This document shows, piece after piece, positions 40,477 to 51,024 of a stretch of DNA of 64,000 nucleotides; within the stretch, counting starts at the first letter, position 1; every line of letters begins with the position of its first letter. The stretch is from Volucribacter psittacicida. Lineage in GTDB: Bacteria; Pseudomonadota; Gammaproteobacteria; Enterobacterales; Pasteurellaceae. A model generated the notes under the pieces. That model did not search any database. It worked only from the letters and a program-made list of their open reading frames with translations, and was not told the origin of the DNA. The stretch lies in contig NZ_SMFT01000001.1 of the NCBI RefSeq assembly GCF_004339025.1, forward strand, positions 62,001-126,000, in the 5' to 3' direction. Made by a program: the position numbers and the translations under genes.

Positions 40477-41739
40477 TTAACGGAAAATCGCGTTTAAAGT
40501 AGAGTAAATAATTATTGCACCAATGGCACCTGCAGGTAGGGTAACCACCCAAGAAGCAACAATATTACGGATCACATTTAAATTCAGTGCGGCGATACCA
40601 CGAGCAAAGCCTACCCCTAATACTGCTCCCACTAAGGTTTGCGTGGTGGAAATAGGTAAGCCTGTGCCAGAGGCAATGACCACCGTAATCGCACAAGCGA
40701 ATTCAGCAGAGAAACCACGGCTTGGGGTTAAATCCGTAATTCCTGTACCAATGGTTCCCATTACACGATAGCCCATAACGGCCATACCTAATACAATCCC
40801 AAATGCGCCGAGTGGTAAAATCCACCATACTAATTGAGATTTGGCGACGATTTCGCCGTTATGTTCAATAATGGATACCACTGCGGACAATGGCCCAATC
40901 GCATTAGCAACATCATTAGAACCATGGGCAAATGCCATAGAACAAGCGGTCATCAACATTAAAATACTAAAGACTTTTTCAACCCCACCGAATGTACCCC
41001 CTTGGATACGATTTTTGAAGGATTCGCTACGTAAGTAAAAGTGGCAAGCAATAATGGCAATAATCGCAATGGCAAGCGAAATAAAAAAGGTTTCGGTTAA
41101 GGTAAGGTGTAAACCAACGTGTTTTAGCCCTTTGGTTAGGGTAACGATACAGAGAATAAAGGCGGTTAAGCCCATATAATAAGGTCCAAAACGTTTGGCA
41201 TTTTTAAGGGGTTCTTCGGTATCAAAAATCAATTTTTGGGTACTGATAAAAATACTATAAGACACAATACCCGCTACGACTGGCGTAATAAACCAACTCC
41301 CTACGATATTGCGAATTTCACCCCATTCTACTGCTTGTGACCCCACAGTAATTAAGGCAAAGCCAATAATGGCCCCGATAATAGAATGGGTGGTGGAAAC
41401 TGGCCAGCCCATTTTAGAAGCGATAAATAACCAAACACCTGCGGCAAGTAGAGCAGACATCATACCTAATACTAAGGTATCAGGGGCATCAGCAAATTGC
41501 ATGGGATCAATGATTCCGCTTTTAATGGTTTCTGTGACTTCCCCCCCAGCGAGATAGGCCCCAGCAAATTCAAAAATCATTGCAATAAAAATCGCTTGTT
41601 TAGCGGTAATTGTACCAGACCCCACAGAGGTACCCATTGCATTGGAGACATCATTAGCCCCAATACCAAAAGCCATTAATAGCCCAAAAACGGCGGTGAT
41701 AATAATAAATAAGGAGCCATACTGGTTGATAATTTCCAT
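40477..41739 (-). CDS. pitA: Inorganic phosphate transporter, PiT family
   Basis: A 420-residue inner-membrane phosphate (metal-phosphate) symporter, shorter than E. coli PitA (499) but typical of Pasteurellaceae. It has about ten hydrophobic segments and the two inverted PiT signatures: GANDVSNAMGTSVGSGTIT near the N-terminus and GSNDVANAIGPL in the second half. It is downstream of the DUF47 gene with a 27-base gap, a pairing common for PiT transporters. RBS AGGAAAAG. Confidence 0.95.
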   Translation of the reverse strand: MEIINQYGSLFIIITAVFGLLMAFGIGANDVSNAMGTSVGSGTITAKQAIFIAMIFEFAGAYLAGGEVTETIKSGIIDPMQFADAPDTLVLGMMSALLAAGVWLFIASKMGWPVSTTHSIIGAIIGFALITVGSQAVEWGEIRNIVGSWFITPVVAGIVSYSIFISTQKLIFDTEEPLKNAKRFGPYYMGLTAFILCIVTLTKGLKHVGLHLTLTETFFISLAIAIIAIIACHFYLRSESFKNRIQGGTFGGVEKVFSILMLMTACSMAFAHGSNDVANAIGPLSAVVSIIEHNGEIVAKSQLVWWILPLGAFGIVLGMAVMGYRVMGTIGTGITDLTPSRGFSAEFACAITVVIASGTGLPISTTQTLVGAVLGVGFARGIAALNLNVIRNIVASWVVTLPAGAIGAIIIYSTLNAIFR

Positions 41740-41766
41740 TGTCTTTTCCTATTTAATATAACATTA

Positions 41767-42447
41767 TTACGAACGTGCAATCATCAGTTCAATGCGTGAG
41801 CCAACACGCTGAGCCTGATCAGCAAGTACACCGACCCATTCAATAATTTTGTATAAAAACATCATATCAATGGGATTGTATTCCGTTTCAATTTTCATTA
41901 ATTCACGTCTTAATTTAATTTGCATACGATCAGTATCGTCTTCAATGGCATCTAATTCATTGATCATATTATTAACTAACGTCAATTCACGACCACGAAA
42001 GCCTGTTTCAAGCAGTTGATCCATTTCATCGATCACTTTATGGGCTTGTTGTGCGGCATCAATGCTACGTTGTAAAAAGTGGAGAAAATCCGTTTGAATA
42101 AGGGTTGGAATGGCTAATTGACGCCCAATTACACGCCCAGCAATATCTTTTGCATAATTAGCTAATTTATCTTGTTGAGTCACCAACTCAAGTAAATCCG
42201 TACGATCAATCGGCAGGAATAAACCTCTTGGCAATTTTAGACGAATTTCACGTTTTAAGGTGTCAGCTCGGCGTTCTAATTCAGAAATTTTTACACGTAA
42301 TTCTTCTGCTTCTTCCCATTGATCAGCAAAGGTTTTCTCAAAAAAAGACACTAATAATGCACAGCTATCAGTGACCTTTGCTGAATGTTTTTGTAAAGGT
42401 TTTAAGGGGGAATGAGCAAACAATCCCAAAATATTATTCATCGCCAT
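41767..42447 (-). CDS. TIGR00153/DUF47 family phosphate transport regulator (PhoU-like)
   Basis: A 226-residue all-helical, soluble, PhoU-like protein. It contains the DUF47 stretch LRVKISELERRADTLKREIR and RGLFLPIDRTDLLELVTQQD, then ELDAIEDDTDRMQIKLRREL. Members lie next to PiT transporters and are thought to modulate phosphate uptake. Here it is the first gene of the pair with pitA. Confidence 0.93.
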   Translation of the reverse strand: MAMNNILGLFAHSPLKPLQKHSAKVTDSCALLVSFFEKTFADQWEEAEELRVKISELERRADTLKREIRLKLPRGLFLPIDRTDLLELVTQQDKLANYAKDIAGRVIGRQLAIPTLIQTDFLHFLQRSIDAAQQAHKVIDEMDQLLETGFRGRELTLVNNMINELDAIEDDTDRMQIKLRRELMKIETEYNPIDMMFLYKIIEWVGVLADQAQRVGSRIELMIARS

Positions 42448-42662
42448 ATCAGGTTACTCCGATAAATTAATCATTTTCTAGGGTTATTACTGTTAAAATA
42501 AATATAAAAATTTATGCTAACCAGTAAAATTTATGCGAATATTACAAGATATGGCATTGAAATTCACGATTTTTCAGTGAAAAACTTTGTTTTTTATTGG
42601 AGGATAATACGAGTTTTTGACGAAAAATTGTTGCTAACGGTTTGATTTAATAAGGTTTTATT

Positions 42663-43748
42663 ATGAATAAAGAAATTGAATTAAAATTGACAGTAAACCA
42701 GGCTTTTGCTGATTTTTTGAGCCAACAAATGAGTGATTTTCATCTTTTAGGGCAAAAAAAACGTTTTTTGACAAATTGTTATTATGATACCGCTGAACAT
42801 TTTTTTGCCAAGCAGCAAATGGGTTTGCGTGTACGAGGCGAGAATGAACACTTTGTATTGACCCTAAAAACCAAAGGGCAAGTGCAAGCAGGGCTACATA
42901 TCCGCCCAGAATACAATATACCGTTGCTTTCCTCATCGCCAATATTGCAGCAATTTGCTGAACAGTTTGCCGATAATCCTATTAAAGAATTGGCAGATAA
43001 AGATTTATATCAATTAGAGCAACAATTAATTCCCATTTTTCGGACGGATTTTTGTCGCCAGAGTTGGCAAGTGGAGCTGGCTAATTATAGTGAAATTGAG
43101 GTGGCGTTAGATCAAGGGGAAATTATTGTAAATGAAAGTCTTAAAGCCCCTATTTGTGAGGTAGAATTTGAATTAACCCAAGGTAATATTGCGGATTTAT
43201 TTCGTTTTATCAAAAATTTAACCTTAACCGATGGTATTCGTTTAAGTTCTTGCAGTAAAGCGGAGCGAGGTTATCAGTTAGCTAAGGTCAGCAATATCGT
43301 ACCACAGGATTGGGTGGCGAAATGGTGCGATTTCTTAAAGGCGACGCAACAAAAAAATTCTCATCAAATTTTGACCGCCCTTTTACAATATGAGCAGCAG
43401 TTGATCGAAGAAACGGTGGCATTAGGGGCTGATTATTTTGCTGATACCTTTATTCATACGGTGGAACGTGTTGGGGCGTTTTTTAATCTTTACCATTATT
43501 ATCAAGATAATGCCAAATTATTGGGGCAATGCCTTGAGCAAAGACAATCTACTGTGCCAGTTGATGAAGATATTGTAGAAGAGATGATTGAGGCGAATGA
43601 TTATGTGTATCAACAGATAAAACAGATTATTCGCCAGCATAGTGAAAACCAAAATAATCAACAAGCTATGCAAGTATTAATTGAATTGTTGCATTTAGGC
43701 AGTTATGTACCAAGATTAATCAATTTATTATGGCTGACTCAGGAGTAA
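42663..43748 (+). CDS. ygiF: CYTH domain inorganic triphosphatase (YgiF-like)
   Basis: A 361-residue protein with an N-terminal CYTH (triphosphate tunnel) domain. The signature ExExK is EIELKL at residues 4-9; later strand motifs include RGENEHFVLTLKTKG and AELANYSEIEVALDQG-like segments. In E. coli YgiF (433) a CHAD domain follows; here the C-terminal half is helical and shorter. It lies three bases upstream of radA. Confidence 0.88.
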   Translation: MNKEIELKLTVNQAFADFLSQQMSDFHLLGQKKRFLTNCYYDTAEHFFAKQQMGLRVRGENEHFVLTLKTKGQVQAGLHIRPEYNIPLLSSSPILQQFAEQFADNPIKELADKDLYQLEQQLIPIFRTDFCRQSWQVELANYSEIEVALDQGEIIVNESLKAPICEVEFELTQGNIADLFRFIKNLTLTDGIRLSSCSKAERGYQLAKVSNIVPQDWVAKWCDFLKATQQKNSHQILTALLQYEQQLIEETVALGADYFADTFIHTVERVGAFFNLYHYYQDNAKLLGQCLEQRQSTVPVDEDIVEEMIEANDYVYQQIKQIIRQHSENQNNQQAMQVLIELLHLGSYVPRLINLLWLTQE

Positions 43749-43751
43749 AGA

Positions 43752-45131
43752 ATGGCGAAAGCAGCGAAAACCGCTTATGTGTGTAATGAATGTGGGGCGG
43801 ATTACCCTCGTTGGCAAGGACAATGTTCCGCTTGTAAATCTTGGAATACCATTACGGAAGTGCGTTTAGCCCCAGCAAAGTCGGCAAAGGGCGATCGTTT
43901 TAGTGGTTATGCGGGGGAAACTCAAGCGAAAATCCAAACCTTAGCGGAAATTAGTTTGCAAGAAACCCCAAGGTTTGGCAGCGGTTTTAATGAGTTAGAT
44001 CGGGTGTTAGGGGGCGGTATTGTGCCAGGTTCTGCCATTTTAATTGGTGGACACCCAGGGGCAGGAAAATCCACATTACTGTTGCAAGTGATGTGCCAAT
44101 TATCGCAAAAAATGACCGCTCTTTATGTGACAGGGGAAGAATCTTTGCAACAAGTGGCAATGCGTGCCAACCGTTTAGGTTTGCCTACGGATCAGTTACA
44201 AATGTTATCGGAAACTTCGGTGGAACAAATTTGTCATTTGGCGGATCAACTTAAACCTCAACTCATTGTAATTGACTCTATTCAGGTAATGCACCTTGCC
44301 GATATTCAATCTTCGCCCGGCAGTGTGGCACAAGTGAGAGAATGTGCGTCATTTTTAACTCGTTATGCCAAAACTCGTCAGGTGGCGATTGTGATGGTGG
44401 GACATGTCACCAAAGACGGCACTTTGGCGGGGCCGAAGGTATTGGAACACGTGATCGACTGTTCCTTATTATTGGAGGGGGAAACCGACTCACGTTATCG
44501 TACCTTGCGTAGCCATAAAAATCGTTTTGGGGCGGTGAATGAACTTGGCGTGTTTGCGATGACCGAGCAGGGCTTGCGTGAAGTAAAAAATCCTTCTGCC
44601 ATTTTTCTAAGCCGAGGCGATGAACAAACCTCAGGTAGCTCGGTGATGGTGTTATGGGAGGGAACTCGCCCTCTTTTGGTGGAAATTCAAGCCTTGGTGG
44701 ATCATTCCATGTTAGCCAATCCTCGCCGTGTTGCGGTGGGGTTAGAACAAAATCGTTTAGCCTTATTATTAGCGGTGTTACATCGTCATGGCGGTTTACA
44801 AATGTCCGATCAAGATGTGTTTGTTAATGTGGTAGGTGGTGTTAAGGTCAGTGAAACCAGTGCGGATCTTGCTTTGTTGCTTGCCTTGATTTCTAGCTTC
44901 CGCAATAATCCACTGCCACAAGATTTGGTGGTATTTGGCGAAGTGGGCTTAGCGGGTGAGATTCGTCCTGTACCCAGTGGGCAAGAGCGGATCTATGAAG
45001 CGGCGAAACATGGTTTTAAACGTGCTATCGTGCCTTTTGCCAATAAACCCAAAAGTGCGGTCAAAAATATGCAAGTTTTTACTGTAAAAAAATTGGCGGA
45101 CGCTTTGGCAATCTTGGAGCAATTTGATTAA
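43752..45131 (+). CDS. radA: DNA repair protein RadA
   Basis: A RecA-like ATPase that drives branch migration in recombinational repair. In competent Pasteurellaceae it is also relevant to transformation. The 459 residues (E. coli 460) show an N-terminal zinc finger (CNECGADYPRWQGQCSAC), Walker A GGHPGAGKST, the RadA motif KNRFG, and a C-terminal Lon-like domain (VVGGVKVSETSADLALLLAL). It is translationally linked to ygiF. An uptake signal (45053-45061) lies near the 3' end. Confidence 0.97.
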   Translation: MAKAAKTAYVCNECGADYPRWQGQCSACKSWNTITEVRLAPAKSAKGDRFSGYAGETQAKIQTLAEISLQETPRFGSGFNELDRVLGGGIVPGSAILIGGHPGAGKSTLLLQVMCQLSQKMTALYVTGEESLQQVAMRANRLGLPTDQLQMLSETSVEQICHLADQLKPQLIVIDSIQVMHLADIQSSPGSVAQVRECASFLTRYAKTRQVAIVMVGHVTKDGTLAGPKVLEHVIDCSLLLEGETDSRYRTLRSHKNRFGAVNELGVFAMTEQGLREVKNPSAIFLSRGDEQTSGSSVMVLWEGTRPLLVEIQALVDHSMLANPRRVAVGLEQNRLALLLAVLHRHGGLQMSDQDVFVNVVGGVKVSETSADLALLLALISSFRNNPLPQDLVVFGEVGLAGEIRPVPSGQERIYEAAKHGFKRAIVPFANKPKSAVKNMQVFTVKKLADALAILEQFD

Positions 45132-45223
45132 TCCGCCGAGAATGAAAGATCAAGGCAAAATTCATAAAAAAATCGTGTAGAATAGGCAGGTTCAAATGAA
45201 ATGCGTGATGATAAGGTAGAATT

Positions 45224-45703
45224 ATGGATAAAAAACTGGTTAAAGCATTGGATCATATTGATATAAAAATTTTGAATGAATTGCAACGCAATGGCAAAAT
45301 TTCAAATATTGATTTATCAAAAAAAGTGGGCTTATCGCCGACACCTTGTTTAGAGAGAGTAAAACGCTTGGAAAAGCAAGGGGTTATTATGGGCTATCGT
45401 GCCTTATTGAACCCTGAATTATTAGACTCGCCTTTATTAGTGATTGTGGAAATTACCTTAGTGCGTGGTAAACCTGATGTTTTTGAAGCCTTTAATGTCG
45501 CGGTACAACAGCTTGATGAAATCCAAGAATGTCATTTGGTATCGGGGGATTTTGACTATTTGCTTAAAACCAGAGTGGCGGATATGGCGGCTTATCGTAA
45601 ATTATTAGGCACAACCTTGCTACGTTTACCCGGTGTTAACGACACACGTACTTATGTTGTGATGGAAGAAGTGAAACAGACAAATTTTTTACAATTAAAA
45701 TAA
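45224..45703 (+). CDS. lrp: Leucine-responsive regulatory protein Lrp
   Basis: A global feast/famine regulator of 159 residues (E. coli 164). The N-terminal helix-turn-helix (LNELQRNGKISNIDLSKKVG, then LSPTPCLERVKRLE) is followed by a RAM ligand-binding domain (LVIVEITLVRGKPDVFEAF). It is six bases upstream of ftsK, and the lrp-ftsK-lolA-rarA order is the same as in E. coli. Confidence 0.97.
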   Translation: MDKKLVKALDHIDIKILNELQRNGKISNIDLSKKVGLSPTPCLERVKRLEKQGVIMGYRALLNPELLDSPLLVIVEITLVRGKPDVFEAFNVAVQQLDEIQECHLVSGDFDYLLKTRVADMAAYRKLLGTTLLRLPGVNDTRTYVVMEEVKQTNFLQLK

Positions 45704-45709
45704 CGCAAG

Positions 45710-48397
45710 ATGATTGAACGAATGAAAATAGGTTTTACGCCAAAGCAATATTTGGCAGAGTTAGTGTTTTTCTTTTTTGCTTTATTTGGTTTATATCTTA
45801 TTGTGGCTTGGTCAAGTTATAGCCCTATTGATAATGCTTGGTCAGTGTCCAGTTATCAACCAGAAAGTATTAATAAAGCGGGGGCATTAGGGGCTTGGCT
45901 AATTGATTTATTTTTTACCTTATTTGGTTATATGGGCAATATATTGCCCTTTTTGTGTTTTTTTGTGCCTGTTTATATTTTATGCAGTAAAAAAGCCAAA
46001 ACTTTATCCAAATTAACGATTTTTATTACATTGATTAGCTTTACTTTCTTCTTATTAGGGCTAAGCCTATTGGCGAAGTTTGCCTTGCCAAATTCAAATT
46101 ATTACTTATCGGGAGGGGTATTAGCCAGTTGGCTAAATCTTGTGCTTGCCCCTTATATTGGCGATTTTGGCGTGGTATTGCTAGCAGTTTGCGCCACCAT
46201 TATTGGCTTTATTTGTTGTTCTGGTACTTTATTTGTAGGTGTATTGGTTAAGTTTTATCGTTGGCTAGCAGGTAAAAATAATGAGGAGCAAACACCAACA
46301 CAACAAAGCTCAGAGAAAAACCCACCGATTACGGCAGAACCTAGTATTAAGCCAACGGAAAATCAAATGGTAAATGTGGCGAACTTTGTGAAACCGACAA
46401 TAACAGGTTTAGACAATAACGCACCAGAGCATATTACAGAACAGCATAGTGAACAGGAAGAACATCACTCAACTTCTCAAGTGGCAACGCCATTTTTTGC
46501 CCAAGGGGGAGAGGAGATTTCACGAGAAAATATTGATTTTCATTTTAATACAGAGCAAGACAGCGAATTGCCTAAAGTGAGCATTGCGGAAAATTATCAA
46601 GAACCGCCATTGCCATTAAATACCGCTTTTCAGGTGGTTCATTCCTCTTCAGATTTGCCAGAAATGCCGAAAGTGAGTTTAGTTAATCCTGTTCAAGGGG
46701 ATAAAGAAAGTCAACCCCTTGCGGTTGAACAAAACAATGCCTCATTGGCAACTGATAAGCACAATGTTGAGGTAGAACAAGCAAATGGCGAGCCAGTGGT
46801 CACCTTATCTCATCTTGACGAAGCCACAGATAAAATTGAGCCGCCAGCTTATAAACCTTATGAGGGCAGTTTAATTCATCCTTTATTACAGCCTACCCAA
46901 ACCAATACGGCAAAACCGACAACACCTATGCCGAGCTTGGATTTATTGGAGCGTCATACGGTGCAAGCCAACCAAGTGACGCGTGAGGAAACCTTACAAA
47001 CCGCACAACATATTAGCCAAAAATTACAGGATTTTGGTGTCAAAGCGACGGTGGAAGATATTTTAGTTGGACCTGTGGTAACCCGTTATGAATTAGCCTT
47101 ACAACCTGGGGTTAAAGCCGCTAAGGTAACTAGCATTGATCGTGATTTAGCTCGTGCCTTGAGTTTTAGTTCTATTCGTGTAGCAGAAGTGATTCCAGGC
47201 AAGCCTTATATTGGCATTGAAGTACCTAATCAACGGCGACAAGTGGTGTGGCTACGCGATGTGTTGAACTCTAAGGAATTTTTGCAATCTAATTTCCTGT
47301 TGCCAATGGCATTGGGTAAGGACATCAGCGGCAAGCCGATTGTGATTGATCTAGCCAAAACTCCCCATTTATTGGTGGCAGGTTCAACGGGGTCAGGAAA
47401 ATCCGTTGGGATTAATACAATGATATTAAGCCTATTATTTAAGGTAAAACCTGAAAGCGTTAAGTTTATTATGATTGATCCTAAAGTGGTGGAGTTATCC
47501 ATTTACAACGATATTCCTCACTTACTCACGCCAGTGGTAACAGATATGAATAAGGCAGCAAATGCCTTACGTTGGTGCGTTGAGGAAATGGAACGCCGTT
47601 ATCAATTATTATCAAAACTTTATGTACGTAATATTGAAGGCTACAACGAAAAGATCGATCAAGCGGCAGCAATGAATTTACCGATCCCTGATCCATTGTG
47701 GAAACCAGGCGATAGCATGGATACTATGCCACCGGCATTAGAAAAAATGAGCTATATCGTAGTCATCGTTGATGAATTTGCTGATTTAATGATGGTGGCA
47801 GGCAAACAAATTGAGGAATTAATAGCCCGATTAACCCAAAAAGCACGTGCGGTAGGTATTCATGTGATTCTAGCCACACAACGTCCTTCCGTTGATGTGA
47901 TTACAGGCTTGATTAAATCCAATATCCCTAGTCGTATTGCCTTTACGGTGGTACAACGCAACGACTCTCGTACCATCTTGGATCAAAATGGGGCAGAGGC
48001 ATTATTAGGGCGTGGCGATATGTTATACCTTGGTAATGGCACCACAGATTTAGTGCGTGTTCATGGTGCTTTTATGAGCGATGAAGAGGTACGCCGTGTG
48101 GCTGATGATTGGCGAGCAAGGGCGAAGCCTCATTATATTGATGCCATTTTAGAAAATAGTGCGGAGGATGATGGCAATAGCCCTATGCTTATGGACGATG
48201 AGCTTGACGGTTTATTTGATGAAGTGGTGGAATTTGTGGTCAGTACAGGCACAACCTCAACATCAGCAATCCAACGCCGTTTTCGTGTGGGCTTTAATCG
48301 TGCCGCTCGTATTATGGATCAGCTTGAAGAACAAGGTATTGTTTCCGCAATGCAAAATGGAAAACGCGAAGTGTTAGCACGCAACAGCGACTATTAA
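45710..48397 (+). CDS. ftsK: DNA translocase FtsK
   Basis: A septal DNA pump that helps to resolve chromosome dimers. At 895 residues it is shorter than E. coli FtsK (1329) because of a shorter linker. There are four to five N-terminal membrane segments (to about residue 180), an acidic low-complexity linker (about 190-415), then the motor with Walker A AGSTGSGKSVG near residue 561 and Walker B VVIVDEFADLMM near 685. It ends with a gamma winged-helix domain (STSAIQRRFRVGFNRAARIM), which reads KOPS orientation sites and activates XerD. A second ATG (MKIGFTPK) is four codons in. Confidence 0.97.
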   Translation: MIERMKIGFTPKQYLAELVFFFFALFGLYLIVAWSSYSPIDNAWSVSSYQPESINKAGALGAWLIDLFFTLFGYMGNILPFLCFFVPVYILCSKKAKTLSKLTIFITLISFTFFLLGLSLLAKFALPNSNYYLSGGVLASWLNLVLAPYIGDFGVVLLAVCATIIGFICCSGTLFVGVLVKFYRWLAGKNNEEQTPTQQSSEKNPPITAEPSIKPTENQMVNVANFVKPTITGLDNNAPEHITEQHSEQEEHHSTSQVATPFFAQGGEEISRENIDFHFNTEQDSELPKVSIAENYQEPPLPLNTAFQVVHSSSDLPEMPKVSLVNPVQGDKESQPLAVEQNNASLATDKHNVEVEQANGEPVVTLSHLDEATDKIEPPAYKPYEGSLIHPLLQPTQTNTAKPTTPMPSLDLLERHTVQANQVTREETLQTAQHISQKLQDFGVKATVEDILVGPVVTRYELALQPGVKAAKVTSIDRDLARALSFSSIRVAEVIPGKPYIGIEVPNQRRQVVWLRDVLNSKEFLQSNFLLPMALGKDISGKPIVIDLAKTPHLLVAGSTGSGKSVGINTMILSLLFKVKPESVKFIMIDPKVVELSIYNDIPHLLTPVVTDMNKAANALRWCVEEMERRYQLLSKLYVRNIEGYNEKIDQAAAMNLPIPDPLWKPGDSMDTMPPALEKMSYIVVIVDEFADLMMVAGKQIEELIARLTQKARAVGIHVILATQRPSVDVITGLIKSNIPSRIAFTVVQRNDSRTILDQNGAEALLGRGDMLYLGNGTTDLVRVHGAFMSDEEVRRVADDWRARAKPHYIDAILENSAEDDGNSPMLMDDELDGLFDEVVEFVVSTGTTSTSAIQRRFRVGFNRAARIMDQLEEQGIVSAMQNGKREVLARNSDY

Positions 48398-48430
48398 TTA
48401 ATCATTTATTAATGAGCAAAAGGAAAAGCA

Positions 48431-49048
48431 ATGAAAAAAATAACCGTAAAAATGACCGCACTTTTTATCTTGTTTATTAGCGGTATGGCTTGGGCTGATG
48501 CTAGCGGCGAGCTGCAAAAACGCCTAAACTTAGTGCAAAATCTCAGTGCAGATTATCAACAAACGGTATCCTCGCCTGAGGGCAAAAATGTGCAACAAGG
48601 CAGTGGTAAATTACAACTGAAACGCCCAAATTTATTCCGTATGGAAAGCACCTCGCCACAACAAACAGAAATGATTTCTGACGGCAAAACCCTCTGGTTT
48701 TATGATCCCTTTGTGGAACAAGTCACCGCAAATTGGGTAACAGATGTCGTAAATAATACCCCTTTTGTTTTGCTTACCAGTAATGATAACAATCATTGGG
48801 CGGCTTATAATGTGGAACAACAAGTGGATACCTTTGTATTAAAGCCAAAAGCAAACAATAGCCAAATTAAACAATTTAGTATTCGTATTGACAGCAATGG
48901 TGTATTACGCAATTTCAGCACCATTGAACAAGACGGACAAAGCAATTTATATAGCCTGCGTAACATTAGTAACCAACCTTTAGCGGATAAACTTTTTCAA
49001 TTTAGCCCACCTAAAGGGGCAGAATTTGACGATCAACGTAAAAAATAA
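48431..49048 (+). CDS. lolA: Outer membrane lipoprotein carrier protein LolA
   Basis: A periplasmic chaperone that carries lipoproteins from LolCDE to LolB. The 205 residues (E. coli 203) include a signal peptide ([16 protein letters not shown]), the [15 protein letters not shown] start and the [10 protein letters not shown] and [14 protein letters not shown] stretches. An uptake signal (48455-48463) encodes the TAL of the signal peptide. It lies 33 bases after ftsK. Confidence 0.96.
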   Translation: MKKITVKMTALFILFISGMAWADASGELQKRLNLVQNLSADYQQTVSSPEGKNVQQGSGKLQLKRPNLFRMESTSPQQTEMISDGKTLWFYDPFVEQVTANWVTDVVNNTPFVLLTSNDNNHWAAYNVEQQVDTFVLKPKANNSQIKQFSIRIDSNGVLRNFSTIEQDGQSNLYSLRNISNQPLADKLFQFSPPKGAEFDDQRKK

Positions 49049-49060
49049 TGGTATCTAAAA

Positions 49061-50398
49061 ATGGCTAACCTCAGTTTAGATTTTAGTGATAATGACTTTT
49101 TGCCCTTAGCGGCACGTATGCGTCCGACAAGTTTGGAAAACTATGTGGGACAACAGCATTTATTAGCCGAGGGCAAACCATTACGCAAAGCCATTGAAGC
49201 AGGGGTAAGCCATTCTATGATCTTATGGGGACCTCCAGGCACAGGAAAAACCACCTTAGCGGAAATTATTGCCCAACGCATAAAAGCTCAAGTGGTACGT
49301 TTATCGGCGGTAACCAGTGGCGTGAAAGAAATTCGCGAAGCCATTGAACAAGCACAACATAACAAATTAGCAGGCTTGCGAACCTTGCTTTTTGTTGATG
49401 AAGTACATCGCTTTAATAAAAGCCAACAAGACGCTTTCTTACCTCATATTGAAGATGGCACCATTATTTTTATTGGTGCCACCACCGAAAATCCCTCCTT
49501 TGAATTAAATAATGCCTTGCTATCTCGTGCTAGAGTTTATGTGCTAAAAGCGCTAACCAAGCAAGAGATTGAACAAGTGCTAACACAAGCCCTACATAAT
49601 CCTGAACAGGGGTTAGGACAAGAGCATTTTGACATTGAGGAAGGCTTGCTAACCTTGTTAGCAGATTATGTGAACGGCGATGCCCGTTTAGCCTTAAATT
49701 GCCTAGAATTAATGAGCGATATGGCAGAGCAAGGAAAAAATGGCAAAAAATTAGACCGCACTTTATTGAGTGAAGTGCTAGGCGAAAGGCAAGCACGTTT
49801 TGATAAAGGGGGCGATCGATTTTATGATTTAATTTCTGCCTTACATAAATCAGTGAGAGGCTCCGCCCCTGATGCCGCTCTTTATTGGTATGCCAGAATT
49901 ATTACCGCAGGCGGCGATCCCCTTTATGTGGCTCGCCGTTTATTAGCCATAGCATCGGAAGATATTGGTAATGCCGATCCCAGAGCAATGCAAGTAGCCA
50001 TTGCCGCTTGGGATTGTTTTACTCGCGTGGGTGCCTATGAAGGAGAGCGTGCCATTGCCCAAGCTATCGTCTATTTAGCCGTAGCCCCGAAAAGTAATGC
50101 GATCTACACTGCCTTTAAAGCGGCTAAACAACTTGCGAGCGAAAGCCCTGATTTTGACGTTCCCTTGCATTTACGCAATGCCCCTACGAATCTAATGAAA
50201 TCCTTAGATTATGGTAAAGCATACCGCTACGCCCATAACGAACCCAACGCCTACGCCGCAGGAGAAAATTATTTCCCCGAACCACTAAAAGGCACAGCAT
50301 TTTATTTCCCCACCGAACGAGGTATGGAAGCAAAAATAAAAGAAAAACTCGCTTGGTTAAAACAATTAGATGTGTTGGCGGAACAGCAGGGGGAGTGA
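49061..50398 (+). CDS. rarA: Replication-associated recombination protein RarA (MgsA)
   Basis: An AAA+ ATPase of the clamp-loader family that acts at stalled forks. The 445 residues (E. coli 447) contain [14 protein letters not shown], Walker [10 protein letters not shown], Walker [13 protein letters not shown], sensor 1 [12 protein letters not shown] and the RarA C-terminal YPHNFEP-like NYFPEPL. An uptake signal is in the gene (49755-49763). It is 12 bases after lolA and ends the plus-strand run; serS, its usual E. coli neighbour, is not here. Confidence 0.96.
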   Translation: MANLSLDFSDNDFLPLAARMRPTSLENYVGQQHLLAEGKPLRKAIEAGVSHSMILWGPPGTGKTTLAEIIAQRIKAQVVRLSAVTSGVKEIREAIEQAQHNKLAGLRTLLFVDEVHRFNKSQQDAFLPHIEDGTIIFIGATTENPSFELNNALLSRARVYVLKALTKQEIEQVLTQALHNPEQGLGQEHFDIEEGLLTLLADYVNGDARLALNCLELMSDMAEQGKNGKKLDRTLLSEVLGERQARFDKGGDRFYDLISALHKSVRGSAPDAALYWYARIITAGGDPLYVARRLLAIASEDIGNADPRAMQVAIAAWDCFTRVGAYEGERAIAQAIVYLAVAPKSNAIYTAFKAAKQLASESPDFDVPLHLRNAPTNLMKSLDYGKAYRYAHNEPNAYAAGENYFPEPLKGTAFYFPTERGMEAKIKEKLAWLKQLDVLAEQQGE

Positions 50399-50427
50399 TT
50401 GAGGTAAAAGCTCAGTAATTTTATTTG

Positions 50428-50436
50428 AAGTGCGGT
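50428..50436 (+). repeat. DNA uptake signal sequence (Hin type)
   Basis: Perfect AAGTGCGGT in the rarA-kdsC convergent gap, 12 bases before the terminator stem. Confidence 0.85.
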
Positions 50437-50448
50437 GAAGCGAGTATC

Positions 50449-50483
50449 AAATAAGGCAAGAAAATATTTCTTGCCTTATTTTC
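50449..50483. terminator. Bidirectional terminator between rarA and kdsC
   Basis: A long A/T-flanked stem, AAATAAGGCAAGAA / TTCTTGCCTTATTT, with a short loop. It reaches the kdsC stop codon (50482-50484), so it serves both converging genes. Confidence 0.85.
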
Positions 50484-51024
50484 ACTGTGCCATTTTTTCC
50501 ATAGTGGATAAAAAACCTTGAGCGGTTGTATAAATATCCGCTTTATTTTGTGCCTGTAAAATCATATCAGCGACTTCACGGAAAGCGCCTTGCCCTCCCT
50601 TTTGTTTGAGAACATAATTTGCTTGTTGTTGGATATATTCGGGAGCATCAGCAACAGCAAATGATAATTCACAAACCGCAAAGGCGGGAAGATCCACTGT
50701 ATCATCACCAACATAAGCAGTTTGTTCGGGGGTAACGCCCGCTTGTTGTATCAATTCATAGCAGGCGGTTTGTTTTTCTAGTTTACCCAATAAGGCTAAT
50801 TGAATACCGAGATCTTGGATTCGTTTACGCAAAATAGCGGAATCACGTCCAGATAATACGGCAACCTGAATACCATTTTCAATAAGCATACGGATACCTA
50901 ATCCATCTCTTACATGAAAACTTTTAATGGCTTCTCCTTGTGCGTCATAATGTAATAATCCATCGGTAAGCACGCCATCAACATCGGTAATCACTAATTT
51001 AATATTTGCTAATTTTTTCTGCAT
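50482..51024 (-). CDS. kdsC: 3-deoxy-D-manno-octulosonate 8-phosphate phosphatase
   Basis: A HAD-family phosphatase in Kdo synthesis for lipooligosaccharide. The 180 residues (E. coli 188) carry the nucleophile motif DVDGVLTDG at the N-terminus, SGRDS and the late GDDTVDLPAF metal motif. Its ATG overlaps the kdsD stop by one base (TAATG at 51022-51026 on the minus strand), so translation is probably coupled. The lptCAB genes that follow kdsC in E. coli are not next to it here. Confidence 0.97.
   Translation of the reverse strand: MQKKLANIKLVITDVDGVLTDGLLHYDAQGEAIKSFHVRDGLGIRMLIENGIQVAVLSGRDSAILRKRIQDLGIQLALLGKLEKQTACYELIQQAGVTPEQTAYVGDDTVDLPAFAVCELSFAVADAPEYIQQQANYVLKQKGGQGAFREVADMILQAQNKADIYTTAQGFLSTMEKMAQ

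Noticed and set aside
42448-42662. The 215-base gap between the DUF47 gene and ygiF, searched for RNA genes or repeats
   Set aside because: Only A/T-rich promoter-like DNA is visible; no hairpin, uptake signal or tRNA-like fold stands out.
42661-42942. Minus-strand frame of 93 codons with a hydrophobic start, opposite ygiF
   Set aside because: It lies wholly over the conserved CYTH domain coding and has no independent support.
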